DNA of 64,000 nucleotides from assembly GCA_030248195.1 (NCBI GenBank), contig JASAND010020152.1:1-64000 (forward strand), given 5' to 3'. The notes beneath the pieces are model-generated. The model worked only from the letters and a program-made list of their open reading frames with translations, did no database searches and was not told the DNA's origin. The translations under genes and the position numbers were made by a program. Positions 56,639 to 64,000 of this stretch are shown piece by piece; the stretch's first letter is position 1, and each line of letters begins with the position of its first letter. The stretch is from Trissonchulus latispiculum. Its lineage: Eukaryota > Nematoda > Enoplea > Enoplida > Ironidae.

Positions 56639-56797
56639 ATGAAACGCCAGCATGACATGGTTTCGGACTCCGAGGAACAGGAAAATCCGGACCAACCCGA
56701 ACGAAAAATGCGGCAAATCAACAGCGAGAAGCGCGACGTCGTAGACGGCACCAGCAATAGCAAACTTGCCACCGAACGATCAGCTCACGTTGAATGA
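56639..56797 (+). CDS. Small basic/acidic ORF after pol in element C
   Basis: An ATG at 56639 opens 52 codons: an acidic N-terminal part (SDSEEQENPDQPE), then a charged segment with KMRQINSEKRD. Codon use is more GC-rich than in pol. It overlaps the next frame (56766-57008) by about 30 nt, so the two may be one frameshifted accessory gene. No family is recognised. Confidence 0.3.
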   Translation: MKRQHDMVSDSEEQENPDQPERKMRQINSEKRDVVDGTSNSKLATERSAHVE

Positions 56798-57008
56798 ATG
56801 GAAGGTAGCTTTTCAGGACAACCTAATCCAACAATCATCTCAGGTAGGCCCCGTTGATATGTCTGCGAGCGATCTTTTTGGATCGTCTGTGAGCCATGCA
56901 ACCGTGGCCCTGCCATCTCAAAACGTCACTGCTGATATGACTGCGAGCGATCTTTCTGGATCGTCTGTGAGCCATACGACAACGGTCATTCCATCTTTAA
57001 AAGTGTGA
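56766..57008 (+). CDS. Second small ORF after pol, with a 26-residue duplication
   Basis: This open frame of about 80 codons lacks a clear ATG of its own. It contains two in-frame copies of a 78-nt unit (starting 56856 and 56934) encoding DMSASDLFGSSVSH and DMTASDLSGSSVSH. An AG/GTAGGC donor-like site lies at 56842-56847. It is Ser/Thr-rich with no membrane segment. Function unknown. Confidence 0.3.
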   Translation: MPPNDQLTLNEWKVAFQDNLIQQSSQVGPVDMSASDLFGSSVSHATVALPSQNVTADMTASDLSGSSVSHTTTVIPSLKV

Positions 57009-58328
57009 AAACTTCTTCTGATGAAAACTAATTGTCAACGTTCAATGTGGCCGAAAACTTGAATTCCACCTTTCGCGAATTACCTTTTCTGGACAGAAGT
57101 GTAAAACGAAATCCCTCATTAGCTGAATACTATGCACAAAAGGGTTTAATTCCATCTTTAGTCTAGTCATTTTTCTCTTTTCCATCTTTTTGTCGGTTTT
57201 TAACATTCCTACCTACGTTGGTGAGTTGTCTTTCTGGACAATCTACGCAATAGGGTCATTGGTTTGGCTGAGTGCGAACTTTTTGGCTCGCTTTCTAGTT
57301 TAAACCGTGACTCATCCAACTCAAATTCTAATCATTAGTTTTGACATTTTCATGGACGAGTTTAACCAGTTGCGTGCAAAGAGGTATAAACGTCACGTTT
57401 AAGTTTGTAAAACGGAGTTGAAAACGGACTAGTAGTTAGCTTATTTACGGATTAGTTCAAGATTTAGCGACGAAAGTATTAAGTGACTTTTCGAGGCTCG
57501 ATGTAATGAAACGGAGTAATGACTTTGAAAGCCTCACGATGACAGTAGTATAGACGCTAGACTTATTTCGGAATTTTTGACGATTCTTTAATTGTGACGG
57601 ATTTAACGAGCGTAAAATGCGGAAAACAAGCGGAATCCTTATGCGCAGTATTAGTATTTGTTTTCGGTGATCACAATAATCGGTAGTAACTTTGTATGAT
57701 AGCTAATTAACTAGTCGGTATATATACTAGTTTGTATAGTTATTAGTTTTGTTTGGTTTTCTTATGCTCATGTAGGCTTGTACAGAATTATTAGTTGAAT
57801 TTGATAATTTGTAGTCAGTTTTTGTGTTTGAAGTTCGTTATGCATATTCGGAAAATCCAAAAAAGCAATATTCGGAAAAAACCCAAAAATATTTGCGTTA
57901 TTAATTTGCTTTCGTGTTACTTATATTGTTTGTTTATTGATTATGGTTGTTTACGTACGGTTGTTTACTACGGTTACCTATATTGGTTTATTTGTGTTTT
58001 CAGCTAATGCTATTGATCGTGTATATATGTTTATTTGTATGTTGTTATTTTCGATGATAATCGTATTTTTACTACGCGATGCATTATGAATAATTATGAA
58101 TTACTAATCAATTAGTATAAAATGACATTTATTCTATTTCTCTTTATCTTCTCAAAGACTTTCTCGTTTTAATGCACTTCTTCTTTAACTTTCGCTTCTC
58201 GATTCTATTTCGCTTTTCTATCTTTTGGATTGTACTGTCGGCTCTGTATAGCCAATATATTATAAATGTATGTGTGTTTAATCGACTACAACGACGGATA
58301 TAACGACTCCCATTGAAACTCTAAATTC

Positions 58329-58413
58329 GATGTCTTCTGTAGATACAGCTCCGATCCTGAAGTGGAGTTCATACGGGTTTGAACTCATCCTACGGTGAAA
58401 CCAGAAGACCATC
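58329..58413 (+). ncRNA. Conserved 3'-region stem-loop, element C
   Basis: GATG-TCTTCTG pairs with CAGAAGA-C-CATC around GCTCCGATCC and the hairpin GAGTTCA-N8-TGAACTC, as in A. It differs from A at several unpaired positions only. Confidence 0.6.
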
Positions 58414-58787
58414 ACCTTAAATTTAACTATAAAACTACAACAACTACTACCGCGATCTACATTTATGGACCTTATAGACATTAATTTTGTTTGCTCGGTT
58501 ATGCATAATTGTTTGTTTGTTTTTGTTAATTCCAATCATTTTGTCTTAATTTTTGCAGGTACTACGTCTTATAATTTTTGCCATTGTTTCAGTCATATTT
58601 GTGCTTTATGTCCATGCCATGTACAGTTCCTTTTGCCATATATATATACTTTACTGTATGATTCGTTCGTAAACTTTGATTCGTCTACTTATGTAACCCT
58701 TTCCCTATATATTTCCCCTATATATGTATGTGCTTTAATCTTGATAGCTATATATATGTATACGTATCTCTTTTCTTGCTTTCTTTG

Positions 58788-58840
58788 AAAGATCAGGTGA
58801 TCTTTATTTTTTATGCGGCGGAGGAAGGTCCGTGCGCTGG
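58788..58840 (+). ncRNA. Second conserved double hairpin, element C
   Basis: AAAGATCA-gg-TGATCTTT is followed by GCGGCGGA-N6-TCCGTGCGC, matching A (23723-23774) and B (47005-47054). Confidence 0.5.
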
Positions 58841-59704
58841 ATTTTTAAAACTTTAGGTTAAAAACGGTTTACAATAGATGAAATTTTCTTTGTTTGCAAT
58901 AGTCTTTACCTCATTTTATATGCATTGATTATTTGTTTGTCGTGTACAGGATAATTTTTTGTTGTATAGCTTAGTTAGGATATTGAATGTTATGTTGTGG
59001 TTAGTTAGGTTAGTTTTTGACTTTTGAAAAGTAGTTTGATATATGATGTAAAAATTAACCTATCTACGTTTTGTATTTGTGAATCTTGTATTTGTTAGCT
59101 AGGATTTTGTGAACTTTGTATAGTTTAGATAGTTTTCTTGTAGTTTTGTATAATAGTGATTAGTTGTAAACTTTGTATTGTGTGTTTTCTAAAAATTGAT
59201 ATAATGCGTGTTTGATTTGTATGTATGTAAGTATGATTGTTGAAGGCCGATGAATGTATGAATAATTGTTGTGTTTCTACTCTTTACTGTTTTCTATTAA
59301 TAGTGGCTTTTTGGGTATATTACCTTTTCTATGCGGGTCGTACTCTGTCTTTTCTATTTCTGATTACTTACTTTTCGCTATACTTAGTTTGGTTGCAACT
59401 ACTTACTGCATTGTTTCGTTTATTTTATTCTCCCTGTGTTTCGCTATACTTCGCCTGTCTATGACTTCCACTTTGCTACCATTTTCTAACTTTAATTTCT
59501 CTTAACTTCTATTTGTGGTTCTTTGTTTTAACCATGGGTAAACGTGCCAGGATACGTGCCTCATAACTGGTCTCATGGGAATTGTGTGAGATCTATGTTT
59601 AACTTCGAAATTCTTTTTAACTTTCAACTATTGAATTACGGTAGCATTCTCTTCTCCATCTTTGTATTTTAGCAGGCGCTAAAATTTTTCTATCCAGGGG
59701 AGGA

Positions 59705-60083
59705 TGTTGAGAATCAACTAAATTAAGTGTTGCAACTTACTTCAAAAACAAACACTAAATTGATGGTTGCTGTTTGTACAGTCTTTAGTCTGTTAGCTAC
59801 TTTGATCAGTTAGATCTGATCCATCACTTCAGTGTTGTCAATTGTCGTCTGGAAAGTGGTTGCCCCTAGTCTGTATTCCTTTATATTCATCGTATGATTT
59901 ATTTTTATGCCGGTAAAGCCTTGTAACCTACTCCTCGCGATCGTAGTTTGGTAAGGTCTTTAGTTGTTAGTTAGGTAGGTAGAATTTAGGTAAATTATTA
60001 GAATAGGCCCGGTCTAGGAACCTGTAGTCGCTCCGACTCTAGATTTCTACCCAGGTCCAGGCAGCTGAGGTAGGAATTTCACA
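59705..60083 (+). repeat. 3' LTR of element C
   Basis: It begins TGTTGAGAATCAACTA directly after GGGGAGGA and ends GGAATTTCACA. It is about 95% identical to 47675-48050, with differences concentrated in the middle. Confidence 0.9.
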
Positions 60084-60676
60084 CTTCATCTTACATACTT
60101 TCTTCAAAATATAGAAGAAGTCGAATATGTATTTGCTATTTCATGATTTACCTGTCAAACGCAAGCTACATAACTAAAATGTACCTATGTGCAGTTCCCA
60201 ATGCTCAATAATCTGCAACGTCTTAAATTGCGGACAGACAAACACTGCGTGGAGGCTGTCAATTCTCCTGTTTTAATAGTTTATCGACATAATTTACAAT
60301 AATTTGGACACAAAAATCTTACAAACGCTAGCGGCATGCTAGAGATATATAGACTTCTGAATACAACAATGTCTCATAATGCACTAATCATACAAACTTT
60401 CATTTATATATTTCTGCCCCAGCAGAAATAAACATTCTATTTGTTAAAAAAATAGCTATCGGGAGGATGCATCAAGACAGTATATGGCACAGTGCTAAAA
60501 CACTTGCAAAGGGGTAAAAGGGTTTAAAGGTTGTTTAAAAGGCGGTTTAAAATAGAGCCTGCGTCCGCTGGGCCGTCAGGTCGGTGTAACAGGGCCTGCT
60601 CCGGCTCCGGCCCTGCAGTCTGGAAAGGTCCCAGACCGGCCCCGTAATTTTGCTAGCAGCACAACACTGGCTATGG
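60084..60676. other. Intergenic DNA with a GC-rich island
   Basis: The first 400 bp are AT-rich without features. At 60545-60650 the DNA becomes GC-rich (GGGCCG, CCGGCTCCGGCCC words). It could be a small hAT-like element from about 60489 to 60669: the borders are CAGTG / CACTG and the flanks TATATGGC / GCTATGGC match at 6 of 8. This is weak. Confidence 0.3.
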
Positions 60677-61181
60677 CTATAGCATAAGGTTCAGGGAGAA
60701 GGCTAGGTGTATAACGAACCTCACTATAGTTGGAAAATATTTATCTCCGCGGCATCCTAAGCCGCCGATTATTACTAAGTTGTCCATGTGTCGAGCAAGC
60801 CGTAGGTAAGGCGTATATTTGGTGACTGTTTTTCCACTTTGATTTCTGTTGTTATATGAAAATTCCCACGAATAAGTGGAGTTTGGATCAAACACCATAT
60901 CAATGGTATCTCCAGTCTGCAATATTACATTGATAACATTGTCAAAAGAAAAATATGTCTAAATATCGAATATGTGAAAAAGACGTCTAATATGTGGAAA
61001 CAGCTCATATATATATATCAGAAGATAAATTCGTCAGAGCGTATCCGGCTTAATTAAAACTAATTTACATCTAAACTGCCAGCATCGATGTGCACGTATA
61101 ATGTGAAGGTGATGTCATAGCCATAAACGTTCAAAAATGTGCGTCGATGCCTTCGAATGCATTTCATCAGTTTAAAAGCCA
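60677..61181 (-). CDS. Two exons of an unrecognised beta-rich protein
   Basis: On the minus strand an exon runs from an acceptor before 61181 (GATACAG) to 61069, where a GTAAAT donor follows. A 152-bp intron is followed by a second exon from 60916 (acceptor ATTGCAG) to a TAG at 60677. The frame is kept across the intron (phase 0). The joined translation alternates hydrophobic and polar residues (FLNVYGYDITFTLYVHIDAG; GDTIDMVFDP; LVIIGGLGCRGDKYF), as in beta-sandwich domains. I cannot name the family; a lectin-like fold is only a guess. The upstream exons and true start are not found. Confidence 0.45.
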
Positions 61182-61199
61182 CTGTATCGGATTCACGGC

Positions 61200-61681
61200 A
61201 TATGAGAGATGCGTACGTACATAGTTTAGAAGAGTAAGCAACAAACAAACAAGGCATCTCTTCTTTGCATGGCATAAATTTGCTCCAACCATGCTACGTG
61301 AATGATCCTCCTCTTGGTGGGAGGTGGCGGGCAAATACTGGTTTATAATATCGGAATCTGATAGGCTGTTGGCGGAACCCCAACGTGAAGATTTTCTTGG
61401 GACCGCGACCAAACAAGAATCTTTTTCCGCACCAGCCCAAAAGGAACCGTTTTTGAAAGTTAAGTGAAACTGCCGTTGTCACTTGGCCAAACTGGAAATG
61501 GTTTCAGCAATCTGCTTGGCTGTTGGCCATCCCTCGAAAATGGGAGGGGTTTATGTTCGGTGACCCCACCGAACGAAGGTACAATCGCATATTTTGGTCT
61601 AGGTAGCATTACGTATGCAAAGTACAGAAGCCCCCAAGTGCATTATTTTACTTTTAATTGTAATAATATTATGAACTCTTG
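61200..61681. mobile_element. Foldback element copy 3 (diverged)
   Basis: The right side (CGAACGAAGGTACAATCGCATATTTTGG split over several words, then ATTATGAACTCTTG) aligns with the right arms of the copies at 3258 and 9827. The left side (AGAAGAGTAAGCAA, CATGCTACGTGAATGAT) is its diverged inverse. The internal iterons have lost most of their C/G runs. The left end is approximate. It lies just upstream of the minus-strand exon beginning at 61181. Confidence 0.6.
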
Positions 61682-62960
61682 CCGCAAAGGAATAACCTGA
61701 CAAGGTAAGCGACTATTGCACCCTTTACTGTCGTTCCATAGAGCCGTTTAAAGGCAAATCGTGCATGTACTTTGGTACGCGCTACGCGCATCCCACTCGT
61801 CCCATAGAACGACTCGCAAAAGGTACAGATATGGGTTTATAGATTCACAAATGTCAGACCGCTTGACGTGTATTCTTGAAAGGTGTTAACAATTTACATT
61901 CTAACAAACTAATGTTTGCATATTTAGTTGATCATTCTAAAATCGTTCATCCTGTTATTACGTCAGTTATATGTTGCAGTGTTAGGTATAGTCACTAGTA
62001 AAATACACGTGTTGTTAAGTTTGATTTGAACACGTTTATAACTCAAAAGTTTACCGGCAGGCTTCTCGTCAACTGCTTAAGATTTCTAACGGATTGCGTC
62101 TGGAATCACCGTGTTGATGTAACAAAATTTTCTGTTGCAGTAATTTTTCCTAGACGCTTCAGTTTTGAAAACTAAACTGTTGATTCAGGTTCGCGAAAGA
62201 AAACAAGGTAAAAAGTTTTTCAAACAAATACATATTAATTCGACTGAATTACTTGCTAAATAAGACTTAATGAGACACTTCCTAAACTGTAGTGCTGCAT
62301 CCAGCAAAAGGATACAAGTTATATGCAGTCTCAAGCCAGAAATTTACTGCGTAGCCGGACCAACTAAAATATTAGTTCAGCACCAAAGCTGACAATACGA
62401 ATTTGGCACACAACTTTTGCTTGTTGCAGAAATCAAATGATTCATTACTTCTTGAGCTTCGCAAGTTGTAAAAATGAACTAAAGGTGGAGGGGTTTGAAG
62501 GGGTTTGAAGGGGTTTTAAGGGGTTTCGCTTAGGCCAATTATCGAACGCATGGTCTTTCAATTGGTATCTCACAGGTCAACTTGCAAAGTTAGAGGATTA
62601 ATTTAAGACTGATTTGTTTCGGGAGTATCAGACTGCTTCACGTATAGTCATACAAGATTCTAACGATTTGCTTTCAAGCAAATCGCATATTTAGTCCCTC
62701 ACGCTAAAATCGTTCAGCCTGTTATTAAGCCTGTTATGTGTTGTCAGTAGTTTGCGAATTTGATTTCATTGTTTGTTTGCTGAACACGATTTATGGGTAT
62801 GTCAGCTTTTACTCCACAGCGAGTGCAGAGGGTTTCCGGAAAGTTGAGAAAAAACGACCCAAAACTTGCCACTAAATGTCTCGCAAATTGTAAAATTGAA
62901 AATCAAAATTGTCTGGAAATAGGGTCTTATCTCGTTTACCCCCCCCCCAGTACTCAGAAG
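61682..62960. other. Intergenic DNA with a diverged duplication and a 10-bp tandem repeat
   Basis: About 150 bp at 61880-62045 recurs at 62650-62800 with shared blocks GCATATTTAGT, TAAAATCGTTCA and CCTGTTATTA. Four tandem units of AGGGGTTTGA, the later ones degenerate, lie at 62489-62528. No gene is supported. Confidence 0.45.
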
Positions 62961-62971
62961 TCGGAATAGTT

Positions 62972-64000
62972 GACTGATTAAGTTGAAATTTGGTATGGGT
63001 ATCTTTTTCGACACGCCGATTTCAAAAATGAAAAAATTTAAAATTTTAAAAAAATCTTAAAATTTTAAAATTTTCTAAATTAAAGTTTTTTAAATTTTTG
63101 CACTAATTCGACTACGGTGATCATTTTTCATGCTTGGACCAACCTCTGAAAGTGAACCTATCAAGCTGAGTATTCGGCAAACGGCTGTGATTGATTGGAA
63201 CAACTTCCTCAGAGAAGTGTGCGCTTGGAAGCTTCTCCAAAATCCGAATTGGTGGACCTGGTCTAACCGTCGAAATCGATGAAAGCCTCTTTTCACGACG
63301 GAAGAACCATGCTGGAAGAGTGTACCCGTAGCAGTGGGTATTTGGAGGCTATTGTCGAGAGACAAAAGAGAGCTTTCTTTATGCAGTTGAGGACCGCAGT
63401 GCTGCAACGCTGATACCTATCATTCAACAATCCATTGCTCCGGTCAGCACCATCATGTCTGATCAGTGGGCTGAATACAATAACATCGGCAATGATGGCA
63501 ATTACCACCATCTTACTGCCAACCACACTTACAACTTTGTGGACCCCAACACAGGAGCTCACACCCAGAGTTTTGAGTCCACATGGCGCAACGCCGAAAT
63601 GCGAAACAAGCGTCATTTTGGAACCCGCCGTGGAATGTTGGATTTGTACCTGTGTGAGTTCATGTGGAGACAGCGTCTAAATGGCCAAGATCCATTCGAA
63701 ACCATCTTGCGGGACATTGCCGCCTTCTCACCTCCCAGATCATGATCTGCCACGTCATCATCAGCGTTCAACTGTCTATCCCAACTGCCCTTTTAAGGGC
63801 AACCAGTACAAATATAATTTGTGCAGCCTGTGCAGCTCGATAGGTTTTCACTTTCAGAGGTTGGTCCAAGCATGAAAAATGATCACCGTAATCAAATTAG
63901 TGCAAAAATTTAAAAAAAAATTTTAAAAATTTAAAATTTTTTCATTTTTGAAGTCAGAGTGTCGAAAATCATACCCATACCAAATTTCAAATTAATCGGT
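62972..64000 (+). mobile_element. Merlin-type DNA transposon, cut by the window end
   Basis: Long inverted repeats flank a transposase relic: 62972-63160 at the left (GAAATTTGGTATGGGTAT, TTTTTCATGCTTGGACC) and 63838-64000 at the right in inverse order. The right arm has not ended at the edge, so the true termini and target duplication cannot be seen. The repeats are unusually long (at least 160-190 bp) and AT-rich. Confidence 0.75.
63170..63745 (+). pseudogene. Merlin transposase (ISXO2/IS1016-like DDE domain), broken
   Basis: The first part, with AVIDWNNFLREVC, is in one frame to about 63235. The catalytic part is then in another frame from 63248, so a frameshift lies between. That frame carries IGGPG, VEIDES (first acidic residue), a TAG at 63329-63331 just before QWVFGG, then SDQWAEY (second), a NHTYNFVDPNTGAHTQ block and ESTWR (third), ending at TGA 63743-63745. 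These motifs are characteristic of the ISXO2-like transposase domain used by eukaryotic Merlin elements. With one frameshift and one stop the copy is inactive, but the motifs are well kept, so the family was active fairly recently. Confidence 0.85.

Larger units (their letters stand above)
57200..59696 (+). other. Long 3' non-coding region of element C
   Basis: It is homologous to 22390-24630 in A at high identity over its whole length. It contains the stem-loops at 58329-58413 and 58788-58840 and two short hydrophobic frames (58465-58788, 59266-59505) that resemble those in A. No envelope gene is present. Confidence 0.6.
47675..60083 (+). mobile_element. LTR retrotransposon C (Ty3/mdg1-like) with uninterrupted pol
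   Basis: The LTRs are 47675-48050 and 59705-60083, with a primer-binding site at 48053, a leader to 50329, a deleted gag, a complete pol, a 3.3-kb 3' region and a purine tract at 59697-59704. No target duplication is found: CATG precedes the 5' LTR (end of element B) and CTTC follows the 3' LTR. The two LTRs differ mainly in a block near 47860-47895 / 59880-59915. The leader and 3' region are far closer to A than to B. Confidence 0.9.

Overview
This window is eukaryotic nuclear DNA, most likely from an invertebrate animal. The evidence is split genes with GT-AG introns, a secreted peptide built from six-cysteine (EB-like) modules, Ty3-type LTR retrotransposons, a Merlin-type DNA transposon, and many small foldback elements with 8-bp target duplications. 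The sequence is AT-rich with scattered poly-C/G tracts. I cannot fix the phylum from sequence alone. There are no operons, no CRISPR array and no tRNA or rRNA genes that I could recognise.

Host genes are sparse. A five-exon DXD-type glycosyltransferase gene (caps-synthesis / sugar-transferase fold, type II membrane protein) runs forward from about 2718 to 6102. A short cysteine-containing exon lies at 9585-9710 and a possible terminal exon at 13681-13887. A complete single-exon gene for a secreted two-module cysteine-rich peptide lies on the minus strand at 15026-15355. Two convergent terminal exons meet near 34.4 kb; one of them encodes a Thr-rich mucin-like membrane protein. A two-exon fragment on the minus strand at 60677-61181 is unrecognised.

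Mobile DNA fills the rest. Three related Ty3/mdg1-like elements are present. A (15890-25019) is complete end to end with a 4-bp target duplication, but almost all of pol is deleted. B (about 36864-47674) is decayed and carries a nested hAT-like MITE and a nested foldback element. C (47675-60083) has an uninterrupted 1415-codon pol but a deleted gag. B and C are joined head to tail through a single LTR. All three share a long leader and a roughly 2-3 kb non-coding 3' region that contains conserved hairpins.

Around them are at least ten small non-autonomous elements. Most are foldback or terminal-inverted-repeat elements whose arms are built from an iterated motif private to each family. Several have clean 8-bp target duplications, which points to hAT-type mobilisation. 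A 1.4-kb non-coding retroposon occurs in opposite orientations at 10918-12318 and 25345-26735, with 14- and 12-bp target duplications, and a diverged third copy lies near 14.3-14.8 kb. The right edge cuts through a Merlin element with long inverted repeats and a transposase reading frame carrying one nonsense codon and one frameshift.
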